Assembly: GCA_032358165.1 (NCBI GenBank)
Contig: JAALGY010000001.1
Span: 1,116,001-1,180,000, forward strand
Length of the DNA: 64,000 bases
Source of the DNA: Diplosphaera chodatii
Taxonomy: Eukaryota > Chlorophyta > Trebouxiophyceae > Prasiolales > Stichococcaceae
Direction: 5' to 3'
Below are positions 25,127 through 38,083 of the stretch, piece by piece. The notes beneath the pieces are model-generated. The model was given only the letters and a program-made list of their open reading frames with translations. It searched no databases and was not told the origin of the DNA. Numbering within the stretch: position 1 is the stretch's first letter; every line of letters begins with the position of its first letter. A program made the position numbers and the translations under genes.

Positions 25127-25694
25127 GGCGCGCTGCGGTGCCCAGAGCCCTTTCCCGACAGTCTCACATCCTGGCCAGACTCAGCGCCGTTCAACCCCTT
25201 TGGCAGCCGGCAGCAGGCACGAAAAGCTATCACGAAGTCAGCGATAGCAGGAGCATGTGATGTGTACCCTGCTACGGGTTGGGCACGAGGAAGACGCGCG
25301 CAAAGCGTGCGCTGAGCCCAAGTTGTGCAGGCGCAGTCACCATGCCAGTAATCAATGCACGGCACAAGTGTCAGTCAGTTATTCTGGTGCCTCATGCATG
25401 CTGCAGTAGCAACAGTGGCGCATTGTACGCCATGTTCCCTCGGCATGGCTGCACATGTGCAAACGGGGTGCTCCTAAACCCTAGTGATGCATCCTGAACT
25501 TCCAGCCTGCCAGGTTCCCACTGAACATCAGTACCCAGTATCGTAGTATGCTTCGGCAAAGCACTTGTGTGGGTGCATGGCAGATATGGTGGCGCTGCCT
25601 CCACATAGCTTGCAGCCGCTCGGCTGCCCTGAACGGCTGGGCCTCCCCAATATTCTGATCCGAAAAGAGCAGCCTGTGCGCCATGGGCTGCTCT
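25127..25694. other. Intergenic spacer between BTS-like gene 5' end and glycosyltransferase 3' end
   Basis: No supported coding region. It should contain the BTS-like promoter/5' leader and the 3' untranslated region of the glycosyltransferase. The open minus frame at 25481-25750 overlaps the glycosyltransferase end in another frame and has no domain. Confidence 0.4.
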
Positions 25695-28137
25695 TCAGGC
25701 ACCCGCCCCAACCACCAGCCGCAGCTTCCATACTTCGGGGTATACTTCACTCAGGCGCTGCATGTACATACGGTACACCACCGACAGCAGCTCGATGGCG
25801 CTGGCAGCTTGCTCTGCTGTCTCGGAAAGCTGGGCACCATGATGTGTCGAGACCATGGAGGTGATCACCTCGTCAACCTTGTCGGGGATCAGGCAGCGCG
25901 ACTGTTCTGCATTGTCGCCCGGCATGCAGAAACCAGTGTTGCGCCAGGCCAGCAGCTTGTCTATGACCAGCCGTGCCATGCTGGTAGCATCGCCACCAAT
26001 GCGGAGCGTGTACCGGTCAAAGCTGTAGTGGTCCAGAATATTGCCACTCAAGTAGGAGTAGCCCGGGTCGGTGAGCCCAAAGCCTGCGGCCCAGATGCAC
26101 CTGGACAGTTTGTTGTCGCCGCCGCCTATGCAAGCAACAACAAAACCCCTGACCCACCGCTGCACGATCGCTCCTCGCAACGGCAGGCTGGAACATGCAG
26201 CTGCACACCAGCCGCACCGTAAAAGGTGACATTCATGAGGCAGCTCTCAAATGAATCATAGTTCAGTTGCTTGAGGAGGCCGACAGACAGCAGGGCGCCG
26301 GCGTCGCCGTGGATGCCCAGCCATTCAGGCGTCGGCTCCCTTAGAGCCTCCTGTCCCAAGAGGTGCAGCATGGTCTGCTATGCACTGATGCACAAGGGTG
26401 GTGCAGCACCGAGGGAAAGCAGCCATGCCAGCTCGCCTTGTCACAGGTCTGGAAGACCTTGCCGGGCAAGTGCTGCTGCCAATGCTTGCAGATGGCACTC
26501 GTCGTGCATGGGCAGCCGCGGAGTGGTGGCACAGGCACGCTGTTTTCATCCTGGCCTGCAATTGGTTCGCTGAGTTGCACGAGTCCCAGCAAAGAGCTGG
26601 CCAAAAACAGAGCAGGCAGCAAGGCGATGTGCAGCGCACCTGCTGCATTGAAGTGGCAGGGCACGCATCTGGGATTCCACTCTGCAGGATTGGTATCACC
26701 ATCCACCCCAAAGCCCCACTGAGAGTCTGGACACCGTGACACCAAGTACAGTCATATGCGTTGCATCAGACACCTCAGAACGCTGGCACACGCGCTGCAA
26801 AAAATTCTGTGAAACGCAGTCCACCTGAGACGAAGTACGGCATGTTTGCGTCGAGCTGCTGTGCTTCAAGGGCACGAGCGATGCCCTCCGGGAAGTGAAT
26901 GCTGTCGTCATCCCCGTAGATCAGCCACTTGTATTGTCCTTGCAGCACCCTGCGTGAGGTCGCATGAGTCAGCAGAGCATCGCAGGTGGCCAAAGACATA
27001 AATGACCTCTCCATTTCGGTCCGCATCCTCTCACTTGTGGGCAATCAGGGGCGCCATTGCGCCTCGGTAGTCTCCTGGATAGTATGTCACTTCATCTCGT
27101 CCAAACACATCGCGGTAGTATGCCCACTGCTCGCCATGCTCGTCCAGCTCCGCTTGGTCAAATTCATTCACCTTGATGTTGGTCACGACGACCGCCCTGA
27201 TCCCAAGCGGCTGCACGGCAGGGCTCAGGGTGCGGATGGTCATGCGGCCGCGCAGCACCATCCGTCACTTGCACAAGTACACAGCTGCCAGCCCTACCTT
27301 GCGCCATGTGCGGCTGCTGATCGCCAGTGCATGACGCCCGGCACACGAAAACGTGACGAGCACCATGTCAGCTCCCTCAAGCGTAGCGCCTAACGCAAGC
27401 TTATTGGTCTTCCGGGCTGCAACGCACCAAAATTTGATTGAGGCACAGCCGCACCTCCCGAGTGCCGCAGCCCTGACATCCCGGCACAGATGGCATCATG
27501 CCAGCACACCTGCCATGCCAGAGCCAGCCTCCAAAGCCGCTGCGTTGTTCACTGCCGTTGCAGCACGTATGGCAGCTGATGCGGCCACCTCTGGCCTGTT
27601 CTTTGCTGCCTCGAGTGCAGCAGTGGTAACAGCTGCAGCGGCAGCGGCTACATGGACGTCAGTGTGGCTCTTGGCAGCAGCTGCAAGGGCAGCAGACTGC
27701 TTGTGTGCTGCTGCCAGCATTGCAGCTCGGGCAGGCTGAGCTTGTCCCCGATGTTGCGCCGCTGCATGGCGCATGGCAGCTTTGATGCCCTGCGCTGCAA
27801 CAGCCGCTGCCTGCGCTGCTTTGGATCCAGTTCTTCGGTCAGCAGCAGTCCGCGCAACAGCTGCTGCAGTGGCTGCCGCTGCATGTGCAGCCTGCACTGC
27901 TTCCTCATCCGGCAGCTCTGGCTTGGGGCCATCGGCCGCCGCATCCTCTTGCACCTCCTGCGCGCTCCGTTGCTCACATTTCCGGAGCAGCAAGCTGATG
28001 CGGGCATGCTCGTGTGTGACGGCAGCGGCCAGCACCACAGCCACCAGGCTCAGTATCACAGTCCGCGCTCTGCTGCCGCCGCGCGCTTGCCGCAACAGAC
28101 TGCCAGGCATCGGCGCTACACACCCAGTCCACCCCAC
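25695..28137 (-). CDS. Fringe-like (DUF604/GT31-type) glycosyltransferase, type II membrane protein
   Basis: Exon 1 (28137-27510) encodes a short cytosolic tail, a signal anchor (TVILSLVAVVLAAAVTHEHA) and a long Ala-rich stem. Exon 2 (27416-27298) reads GADMVLVTFSCAGRHALAIS. Later blocks are TIRTLSPAVQPLGIRAVVV (about 27235), the metal-binding signature QYKWLIYGDDDSIHFPEGI (about 26925), MPYFVSGGLRFTEFF, SQWGFGVDGD, then GGDNKLSRCIWAAGFGLTDP, HYSFDRYTLRIGGDATSM and a C-terminal STHHGAQLS region, with the stop at 25695. The DDD motif, the GG-D/E-cluster and the terminal HH are typical of Fringe-related transferases, which act in the Golgi lumen. The acceptor/donor between exons 2 and 3 is not resolved: an apparent TGA sits at the only AG acceptor near 27262, so a non-canonical splice or a sequence difference is possible. 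Substrate unknown. Confidence 0.72.
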
Positions 28138-29014
28138 AATACTCGGGACCTCTAGAACCGTATGGCATGACGGCGCGAGTCAGAGTGAAACTAGAATCTC
28201 GGGGCTGCAAGTGACAGAGAACAGCGTGTTGCACCTCTGCAAAGCACGGCGATCACGCCCGCTGCAACCTTGTCGTCTACAACTACTGGCTGCAATGAAG
28301 CATAGATGCATGCAGTGCGCGGAAGAATGTGTATGGCTATCGCCTTGTAACAGCTACAGATACGGAAGTCAGGGATTACGGTGCCCGGAGGTCATTGTCT
28401 TGACCTGGCCCTCGGGGTAGGTCAACAGCTGATTGTGTGACAACCTGACAAGGAAGGCGGGCTTTCAAGCGGCCTGCATTTGGTTTGAAGTCATCAGATA
28501 CCTGTATGTTTGATGCTACATCATCGGCACCTACCGATTGCCGATTCAGCACCGGTGTGAGTGAGTTACACATGTTGTTCCTCACGGTAGGTGTGAGCTC
28601 ACTGCCGGCGGATCATCATCATGCAGAGGCTTCCCCCTCTCATTTTGGCACTGCGATACCGTTTCGTCACCACTATCTGCAGGTCACATACAGAGCCTTC
28701 CGTGCTATGCTTGCCCAGTTGGTCCCCTCCCCAAGTGGGTTTGGCGGGAGCTTGAGAACCTGCCGCACCTGACTGCTCCAGCTCCCTGAGCCTGTTCAGG
28801 TAGGCGTGTGAACAGGATCCTGATGTAGCACGTGGCAGAGTCAGCAGGATTTCCTTGCGCTGGCCTTGCAACCGACTCATACAGAACTGTTGTCACCGAA
28901 TGGGTGCAACCCCCCTGTAGCGGTTACGTGATCATGCATGGGTGCCGGCGACTGGCCGCATCCAAAGGCGAACTCACTGGTAGTCAGTCCACAGTGTTGA
29001 CCTGTCACGCCATT
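28138..29014. promoter_or_regulatory. Divergent intergenic region between glycosyltransferase and MetRS
   Basis: The gap between two divergent starts has no convincing exon. Short open frames at 28485-28772 and 28599-28880 have no domain. It should hold both promoters. No specific motif is supported. Confidence 0.35.
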
Positions 29015-32000
29015 ATGGCTGCGGATGCAAGGGGCAATGGTGCCGAGCCTCTACAGCAGCGTCCCAAGAAGCCAGAGCCAGGTGCCAACGACCTGTGACC
29101 CTGCATGAGCTGCACTCCCAGAGCCATGAATGCTCAGCTTGCACTCTATGATGTCGGCAGGTGAACGCAACATACTGATCACGAGCGCGCTGCCGTACGT
29201 CAACAACGTACCACATCTGGGCAACATCATCGGCTGCGTGCTGAGCGCTGATGTTTATGCGCGATACTGTCGGTCGCGGGGCTACAACTGCATATACATC
29301 TGCGGCACTGACGAGTATGGCACGGCCACCGAGACGAAGGTGGGGACTTGCCGATCTTTGCATGCAAAGGCGCCCTGCACATCTGCTCTGGGGGAAGCTG
29401 GCAGCATGCTTGTGTGCTTTGCAGGCGCTGGAGGAGAAGCTTACATGCCAACAGATTTGCGACAAGTACCATGCGATACATGCCGACATCTACCGCTGGT
29501 TCAACATCAGCTTCGACAAGTTTGGCCGCACGCCCACCCAGCAACAGACAGACATCTCGCAGTTCATTTTCCGCACGCTGCTGGAGCGCGACCTGCTGGA
29601 GGAGCGGGAGACGGAGCAGCTGTACAGCATTGGGCTGGACAAGTTCCTGGCGGACCGCTACGTGGTTGGCACCTGCCCAAAGTGTGGCTACGAGGTGTGG
29701 ACCTGTGCATGTGGACACCGTGGCATCACCCTGCTGCTGCGGATGACATGATTCGCAATGCGCAGCAAGGTCATGCGGCGTGTGAGAGGCTGCTTGTACA
29801 CAGGATGCACGCGGCGACCAGTGTGACAACTGCACCAACATGCTGAACCCCACGGAGCTCATCAACCCGCGCTGCAAGATCACCGGGACGTCACCAGAGC
29901 TGCGCAAGTGAGTGTAGCCTGAGTGGTGCTGGTCCATCAGCGCGGGTTGCGCTGGTCGTGCGGCGACACCTCGTGTTGAACACAGAGAAGACGTGACAAA
30001 CACGAAGCATCTTCTTGGCACGCAGAACCAAGCACTTCTTCCTGGACCTGCCAGCGCTCACGCCGCAGCTCCAGGAATACATCACGCACACTTCTGACCA
30101 AGGAGGCTGGAGCTCCAACTGTCTGCAGGTGTCACAGTGGCCATCGTTGATCGCCCACCGCCCACGGCATTGCACATCAAGCATATCCAGAGCACATCGA
30201 TATGCTTGACGATGGTGACTCACAGGTGACGAAGGCATGGATGCGGGATGGCCTGAAGCACCGCTGCATCACGCGCGACCTGAAGTGGGGCGTGTCTGTG
30301 CCTGTGGCGGGCTATGAGGGCAAGGTCTTCTATGTTTGGTTTGACGCGCCGATTGGGTACATCTCCATCACCGCCAACTACACAGACGACTGGCAGGCCT
30401 GGTGGCAGAACCCCGACGTAAGTGCAGTCCCCAGCGGCAATGCCACTACACGCTTCTGCTCACACTGCCTGCAGTTGGTGTAGCTTACTCCATCTTGCAG
30501 CGACGAAGAAGGCATGTGCGCTTCGTTGCAGGATGTGGAGCTGGTCCAGTTTATGGGCAAGGACAATGTGCCATTTCACACGGTCATCTTCCCAGCAACA
30601 CTGCTGGGCACCGGGCAGAAGTGGACACTGATGCACAGCATCAGTGTGACGGAGTACCTCAATTATGAGGGCACGTTCTTTTCAAAGTCACGTGGCACAG
30701 GTTCGCCTGCCTGCTGAGCCTGCTCAGACTCATATCACTGACTCGCATACGGACGGAAAACTTGACAAAGCCAACGCATTGACGACTGCTGATTTGATGC
30801 TTGCTCTGCTGGTGCGCCCAGACCATCCGCATGCTCCTGCACAGGTGTGTTTGGCCATGATGCCAAGGACACTGGCATTCCAGCTGATGTGTGGCGGTAC
30901 TACCTCCTTGCCACCCGGCCAGAGCAGCAGGACACAGATTTCAAATGGACAGACTTGCAGGTGACTTCATCGTAGATCGTAACAGGTCTATAGTCAAAGT
31001 CATATGCAGGCTGCTGGGAACCGAGACTGTCCGCATCTGGTACAAACCGTCAACCATGTATGTATTGACATCTGCAGGCACGGAACAACGGTGAGCTGCT
31101 GGCGAATCTGGGCAACTTCGTCAACCGTGTGCTCAAGTTCATTGACTCACGGTGCGTGAATGCGGTGAATGGTGGTGCTGCAGTCGCTCATGTTCAGAGT
31201 CACACACTCATCGCTTCACTGGACAGATCTTTCTTGGTACCTTGCATTCAGGTATGACAGTCAAATACCAGCGGCAACAGTGGAAGCAGGCCTGGAGGCA
31301 GTGACAGCACTGGGGCAGCGGGTGGCTCCCATTGTAGAGGCATACACTAGTGCAATGGAGGCACGGCGGATAAAGGACGGCATCAGGCTGGCTATGGACG
31401 TCTCCAGGGAGGGCAATGCCTTCTTTCAGGTATCGTTTGCACAACAGTCCAAAGTGGAGAAGCAGATATGAGTCATGAGCGGCCAGTCGCCTAGCGTGCT
31501 GTCGGTTACCGTTCTGCCACGACATGGACCCATACGTGCTCAGCGCTCGCTGGGTCCTGTCTGCTGCAGCACCAGGAGCTCTGGAACCTGGTGAAAACAG
31601 ACAGGGAGCTGTGCGGGGTGTACATTGCCGCTTGCGCGGGCCTCGTTACCCTGCTGGCAGCCATGGTGGAGCCATACATCCCCACCATAGCAGCAGCCAT
31701 TCAGTGAGGACGTGCTGCATGCTGGCACTCGTTCGTCCTTCCTCCTGTCGGGGCAGATTGTGCGAGTGCACCAGGTGGACCCAGTACAGTGTGGTTGCAG
31801 GTCGCAGGCCGGCCTGTCGCGTACAGACGCCCAGCTTTCCAGCCGCCTGCTGTCCCTGGCTGGCGAGCTGCACCGTATCTTGCCTGAGGGTGCGTCGACA
31901 TGTGGTTGTCATCTGGACTACTGATGTGGTCCAGCTGCTGAGGTGTGTACATGCCTTGACCCAACAGCAAAACATCAAACATGTGTCTGGCGGCTCACAC

Positions 32001-33312
32001 AGGGCACAGGATAGGGGAGCCTCAGCCGCTGCTGTCAAATATCGGCGATGAGCTCATAGCAGAGTTGCGCGAGCGCTTCGCAGGCAGCCAGGCAGATCGC
32101 GCGGCAGCGCAGGCTGGCAAAGCAGCTGGCAAGGTATATGCTGTCGAAGTTTGCCATTCGTCTGGCAGCCATCATTGACATTGCTATCTAACAACACTTG
32201 CTTGTCTGCGCACAAGTCCAAGTTCGCCATCCTTGTTTGCAGGACGGCAAGGCGGCCAAGGGTGCCAAGAAGCAGGGTGGTAGCAGCAAGGCAGCCCCCG
32301 CACCAGACAGGCCGGTCGACATTGCGCGGCTGGACCTTCGTGTGGGCCAGATCGCCAAAGTTTGGCGGCATCCAGCAGCAGACAGGTATGCAGCCACGCT
32401 ATCAAACTGTTGATGCCAAATGAACTCGTCCTCCGGGGCAGGTTGTGTACAGGTGGGGCTGCTTTATGCGCCAGATGCGCCAGGACATCAACTCTATCCA
32501 TGTGCTATCTGCAGCCTTTATGTGGAGGAGGTGGACATTGGGGAAGAGGAGCCACGGCAGGTGGTTTCTGGCCTCGTCAAGTTCATCCCCGAGGTAGGAT
32601 GTCCTGGGAACATTAGGAACAGTAACAACTTGCGATCTGCAATTGGCAGCATCGAGAGATTAGGTGAAACATGTGCGATGTCTGTCATGCCTGGGCATCG
32701 CTCACGTAGCCTCAAAGCCCATTGCTCGCATCTGCAGGACCAGATGCTGGGTGCGAGGGTGGTGATCGTTGCCAACATGAAGCCTGCCAACATGCGCGGC
32801 GTCAAGTCGCACGCCATGGTGCTGTGCGCATCCTCCCCAGACGGCGCACAAGTAAGTTGCTTTGCTGACTACTATTGTGCTGACTGTGGCCAAAACAGAG
32901 CGTCAGTAAGGATTCATCACTGTGTTAGCGGCCAGCAGCTCAATGCGCCTGGAACACTTGCAGGTGGAGTTCGTACAGCCGCCAGAGGGTGCTGCAGTGG
33001 GTGATCGTGTCACAGCTGAGGGCTTCCCCGGGGACCCAGACGAGGTGTTGAACCCCAAAAAGAAGGTACAAACCTCACACCTACATCTTGAATATGGCTG
33101 CAACATACGCATGCGTTCCTGCCCCGGGTGCTGCTGTCAATGATGTCCTGTCTCACTAATCACAAACCGCCATGTCCGCTCAGGTGTTCGAGACAGTGCA
33201 GCCGGACCTGAGGACAAACAGCGACCTGGTGGCATGTTACCATGACGTGCCACTATCCACGGCAGCAGGCGTATGCAGGGTCGTGTCCATAGCAGGTGGC
33301 AGCATCAAGTAG
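29015..33312 (+). CDS. Methionyl-tRNA synthetase, cytosolic plant type with C-terminal EMAPII/tRNA-binding domain
   Basis: Eighteen exons, all in phase: 29015-29081, 29161-29339, 29425-29694, 29804-29907, 30026-30128, 30226-30417, 30532-30700, 30845-30960, 31078-31151, 31252-31429, 31576-31703, 31801-31889, 32003-32133, 32243-32385, 32515-32593, 32738-32851, 32964-33065, 33184-33312; about 788 aa. It is a class I synthetase charging tRNA-Met: HIGH-type motif in [14 protein letters not shown], zinc-binding CPKCGYE and [12 protein letters not shown], catalytic [13 protein letters not shown], and KMSKS-type FFSKSRGTG. The anticodon-binding helical domain ends near [18 protein letters not shown] Lys/Gly/Ala linker joins it to an EMAPII-like OB fold ([54 protein letters not shown]). 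The start at 29015 is preferred because exon 1 splices in phase to give [17 protein letters not shown], matching plant homologues. Confidence 0.95.
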
Positions 33313-33495
33313 TACGCAGACTCTGACCAGACCCGAGACGATCACTCTAGGTTGTACAGTATGTTATATAGCACATACATCAGTTTCGGCGCCTTTGGTT
33401 TGTCATTCTGGAACATTCGAAATGTGCTAAGATCGTCAATCAAACGGATTGCGAGCATTTGCTGCTAACGCCCCAGATCTACCTGGGGCAAATGA

Positions 33496-35074
33496 TCACA
33501 TTCGTTGCAATGCCACCGCAATGGCAGCTGCGACTGAAATCTGTATAGCATTGACAGCATCGTTTGAGAGCCACTCTAGCCGGCCTTGCGAAGCTGCGCC
33601 AAGGTAACTCTCGAACAGGTTTGCCACAATGGCAGCGGCTGTTGTGATGTAGGCGCCCTGCAGGGTTACCTGCACGGACGGTTGATATGCACAGTCAGGC
33701 ATAGAGCCTGCTCTGCAGCTTCATACAGGGCCACTGCCAGCTGGTCGGCTAGCTGCCTGACATGCTGCAGCCACTCACTTGGCCCAGAGCAAAGGCTACT
33801 GCCGAGAACCCAAGTGCAGCTGCGGCCCCAGCGGCTGTTCCTTCCAGGCTGATGGCGCCCTCTGTCCCTCGCGGCACTCTGGACAGGTTTGTGATTAGGA
33901 AAGTAGTCCTGCCATATGCCTGTAGCACGGCCGTGTGTGACTTCAAAGTTTGGCAGTTTGAATGATCAGGCTGCTTGACTCGGCTCAACCACAGAGGTTT
34001 ATATTGAGCAGGCGGACAGGCGCACCTTGCCAATCTCACTGGAAACTGTGTCGGACAACTTGCTTACGAAGCTTGCCACAAATGCCACCTGCAAGCATTT
34101 GCGAGGTTTGCAAAGAGCACAGATTCTCACTGCAGCACCAGCTCGCTCGCCACTCCTTGCAGCAGGGGTTTGTACCTGCCACACATGGCTGTTGTCTCCA
34201 TATAGCAGTGCTATTGCTGCACAGATGATGCCTGCCAACCCTGAACCCCATACACTGCCCTGCATTGCCATGGCAACATCTTGCAGTGATCCAGGCGCTC
34301 CGAGTCTGGTTGGATCTTGCAGCCGTGTGAAAGTGCATCCCGTGCGGCAATGCTCGCTCACCGTAGAGCGGCGCCCTGACCGCGCCTCAGCAATACCCTC
34401 GCGCTGTTTCTGCTCCAACTTCACCTTCGTGACCTGTGAACAGCACCTCGGGCACATCGGCCCTGCAACTGCTCGCTGTAGCATCCCAACATCATCGACT
34501 GATCGTGTGTGGTAGCAAGCAGCGCATACTCTGCGAGGTCAAACATGCCCACCGCAGAGCCGAGGATGAAGTATAGGCAGACCAGGACATAACCACCAAG
34601 CCCAAAAGCCGCATACACCACGGTGCCCAGCACCCAGGACAGCGCCACAGCTGATGGCAGCAGGCCGGCGAGCAGCACTCGGATGCCGAGCAGATACACC
34701 GTGCTGTTGACCAGCAGGGCTGGGCCCAAGCCCGGTGTGGGCCTCAGCGCCTGGTCTACCAGGTCCTGTCAGCTCATCAATGGCGATCTGGTGGTTCTGT
34801 GCAAGGTTGCTTTGTAGGTGCTACGTGATTCATCAGTGTAGCAACCATGCTACAGCGCATGCGATGTGCCTACATTGAAGATGTGCTGCAATCCTGCGCA
34901 TGTCACGCCATGTATTTTCCTGCCAGAGCTACGTGGCACCCGGCCACGGCTTGCAGGCCTGATACACGTTGGGCATCTGGTTGACGCGCTGATGGATGGA
35001 TGACCATCAACAAGGGCAAGTTGGCCACTGAGCTGCCCAGCACGCGGGTGCATTGGACTGAAGGCTGCGCTCAC
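33496..35074 (-). CDS. VTE6: VTE6-like phytyl-phosphate kinase (DUF92 family), plastid membrane
   Basis: Seven exons on the minus strand, all phase 0: 35074-34874, 34765-34553, 34433-34362, 34259-34176, 34088-34026, 33919-33779, 33669-33496; about 315 aa. DUF92/VTE6 proteins phosphorylate phytyl phosphate to phytyl diphosphate, recycling chlorophyll-derived phytol into tocopherol and phylloquinone. Signature blocks present: SWVLGTVVYAAFGLGGYVLV, the VTKVKLEQKQREGIAEARSG loop, GSVWGSGLAGIICA, FVASFVSKLSDTVSSEIGK, AYGRTTFLITNLSRVPRGTE followed by GAISLEGT, and the C-terminal NLFESYLGAASQG with WLSNDAVNAIQIS. Exon 1 is rich in Ser, Arg and Pro and looks like a chloroplast transit peptide. It is tail-to-tail with MetRS (183 bp apart) and divergent from the J-protein gene. 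Confidence 0.9.
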
Positions 35075-35585
35075 TGCTTCTGCTCTCGTAGAAGGCTACG
35101 CTTCAGCTCACGGGCTTGACAGTGAATCTCATTCTGGCATAGTTTGCACCAGCACACAATCTAATCGCACCGCTGCTGCGCTGCAAGCACCAAGTGACCA
35201 AGATGGTAAGATCAGAATTTGCTGACATCAGCAACTCAAGAGTCTCGGAGCGATTCAAATGCAGTATTGTTTCCTTGATTCTTGTTCACAATCTACAGCG
35301 CTCAGCTCGCAGGAGCTTTCAGACACTAGGACTGCTGTCTGTCGGAGCCCCATCGCATGCTTGACGAATCTGCAGTGGATTAGCTTGTGCTCAAACGCAA
35401 CGGTCGAGGTTCACCCTGGTCATGCAGCTATCGTGCAACAACTAAGCCTAGGCTCTGCATCAATTCACAGCGCAGCTGGTGTACAAAGCACGCAAGTTTG
35501 CCGCTCAAACAAAGACAGTGCATCACCCCGGCGCCTCCAGCTTTCTACTGGTGTGCAACCTTCATTGCGCAAGCACGCACCAGCA
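35075..35585. promoter_or_regulatory. Divergent intergenic region between VTE6 and DNAJC9-like gene
   Basis: Both inferred starts face away from this 511-bp gap, so it should contain two promoters. No ORF with a domain and no repeat recognised. Confidence 0.4.
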
Positions 35586-37423
35586 ATGTCATCACAGAAG
35601 GGAAAGCGCAAGAGCGCATCAACGAACGGCAGCGAGAAAGAGCGTAGCCTATACAAGGTTGGTGATGTGTCATCTCCTGATGTCACGAGCAATGCTGAGC
35701 ACTCCTCTTGCAGAGTATGCACTCTTTGCCCTAGTAGCCAGCTCATCCTGGCTTATGCTAATCTTCAGCAGTGCAACGGTTTCTGCAGACGCTTGGCCTG
35801 GACAAAACCGCAACCCAGGTGCAGTTGAGGCCCTGTCGTTGGCATGATGCGCCGTCCGCTCAATATTGAGCGGATTAATGCAGCAATATTAATGCTGCAC
35901 CCATGCACCTGGTGTCTCCAGCTTGCACATTCATGTGTGATCCCTCGCAGGCTGACATCAAGAAAGCCTATCATACACTGGCACTGCAGCTTCACCCCGA
36001 TAAGAATCCAGGCGACAAGGTTAGTTCACTCTGACTTTCATGGCACACGATGTGTGGATCGTGTCACGGCAACAACAATGAATTTCATGGTGCAGGCAGC
36101 CCACAAAAACTTTCAGGCACTGCAAAGGGTGTATGCGGTTCTAAGTGACGTCGAGAGGTCAGTGCCCCTAATGGCCCGATGCCAACTGTCTGGCGTCATG
36201 GTCATGGAGGCCTGCCACCATGACACAGGGTACCGTGTTGACTTCAAGTGGCATCCTCGTTCATGCAGACGAAAACTGTACGATGAGACCGGCAGCCTGG
36301 AGGACAGTGAGCAGCTCAGCGGCGAGGCGTTCAACAATTTGTATGACTACTACCGCACCATGTACCCAAAGGTGTGTGCTGCGCTCCCGCAGCTGTTTCA
36401 GACGCAGCAGCCGCTTCGCGCAGCAGTTGCTATGATCTTCTGATAGACACAATCGACCAACCAAGTCGTATGCAATATCGATGCTTGGTGCTCTTGCAGG
36501 TGACAGAAAACGACATCGACATGTACCATCAGGCATATCGCGGGTCAGATCAGGAGCAAGCTGATCTCCTGCAGCTATTTGAGCGGTTTCAGGGCAACAT
36601 GGATCAGGTCCACAATGCACTCCCTGCTGGTTGACGTCATGTAGCTGATCCACCATGATCCATACAGGTAGCATGTATCACATGCCGAAACTTGGCGCAT
36701 GTTACACTGCTATGGGGCAGATCAACTCAGCCTCTCTGTATTGCACGAATTCAGCAAGACTTGCACTGGCGAACATGTACACTAACTGGTGGGCTTTGCT
36801 TTGGACAGGTGCTGGAGTGGCAAATATGCTCGGAGCCCAAACGCGATTCGCACCGCTTCATGGATGTCATTGAGGCAGCCATCACAGACGTGAGAGATGC
36901 GCATGCTGCAAAGGCTCCCAGGCTCTGTGCATCACATGGCGGCGGCACCATGACATTAAAGCTATGGCAATGTGTGAATATCGAGCATGCATTTCAGGGA
37001 AGCACAAAGCACAATTGTCAACATGACTGGCATTCTGATGACATCTGCTGTGTGCCCGCAATGTAGTTGGACCATGCTGCACAGGGGACCACGAAGCGGT
37101 ACCAGGCCTACAAGCCATGGGCAAAGGCTGTGGCAGCAAAGGCACGGCCGAAAGATCCGCTTAAGCCGCGCAAGCGGCAGAAAGCAGAGGCAGATGCAGA
37201 GCACGACCTGGCGCTGCAAATCAGGCAAGCTGTCACTGCTGCATACGCCATTCCTGAAGGGTCTGCATTGATCCGACACATCGTCGAGTGCTGCAGATCA
37301 CCTGGTCCGGTACAAGATGAATGTTTCCTCGCACATAGGCAACGCAGCGCAGCATCTTTCGACATGATGATGGCGGGGTTGGAGGCGAAATATGCCGGGA
37401 AAAAGAAGCAGAAGAAGAGGTAG
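35586..37423 (+). CDS. DNAJC9-like J-domain protein
   Basis: Eight exons in phase: 35586-35657, 35789-35818, 35951-36019, 36096-36157, 36269-36371, 36500-36607, 36809-36889, 37085-37423; about 287 aa against about 260 for human DNAJC9. The J domain begins [20 protein letters not shown] and contains the HPD tripeptide ([12 protein letters not shown]), followed by [20 protein letters not shown]. The diagnostic downstream block is [20 protein letters not shown], then [16 protein letters not shown] and [18 protein letters not shown]. The C-terminus is Lys/Arg-rich ([10 protein letters not shown]). DNAJC9 proteins stimulate Hsp70 and chaperone histones H3-H4. The last exon may contain a further optional GC-AG intron (about 37227-37340): the frame is open through it, and splicing also keeps frame. 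Confidence 0.88.
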
Positions 37424-38083
37424 CGAAGCTGCTCAGCTTGCTCGCGAGATTGACACGGCATGGCTTTCATGATAACTGAAGCAAGCTCTACAAGATTTAT
37501 GGTGCAGCAAAACATCCGGACAAGCTTGGAGGTTGGCACCGTTGTTGCATGCAGACCGTTGTTCAATGTTTGTCAAACAAGTTAACAGACTACGGTAAGC
37601 GACACCACCAAATTGGCGGCTGACTCAAGTCAGAGCCAGTCGGGCCTGATCATGGTAGAGACTGCAGCTGCTGTACACAACGCTAATGATCCTGCAGCGC
37701 TGCAGTGGACATGAAGCAGACCAGCCTGTGACAAACTCGGCGCTGCCATGCACAGCGGGGCACTGTGCGGATGATAACAACGTGTGTCACCAAACCTAAA
37801 TGTCAGAAAGCGATGCTGCCCACGACAGCAGATGCAATGTAGGCAGCTCAAATTCTGCATGGTCCCACATGGCCTGTGCTCTCTGAATGCAAGAAAGGAA
37901 GATTACATGTGTGTTCTGAGAAAGCCTCATGGCGCAGGGGCCCCAGCGGAGGCGACCTGAACAATTGGCGTTCGCAGTAGCGAGACGCGAGTTTGGCCCT
38001 ACAGCTGTGAAAGGGCAGAGTTAGGTAGGGGTAAGGGAATGCTTTAGTGCGCGCCGTAATCTACTCCCGCTTGTGCGTGAATG
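37424..38083. other. Intergenic, no feature recognised
   Basis: This holds the 3' untranslated region of the J-protein gene and then unique sequence up to the first retroelement target site. No ORF, RNA gene or repeat is supported. Confidence 0.5.
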
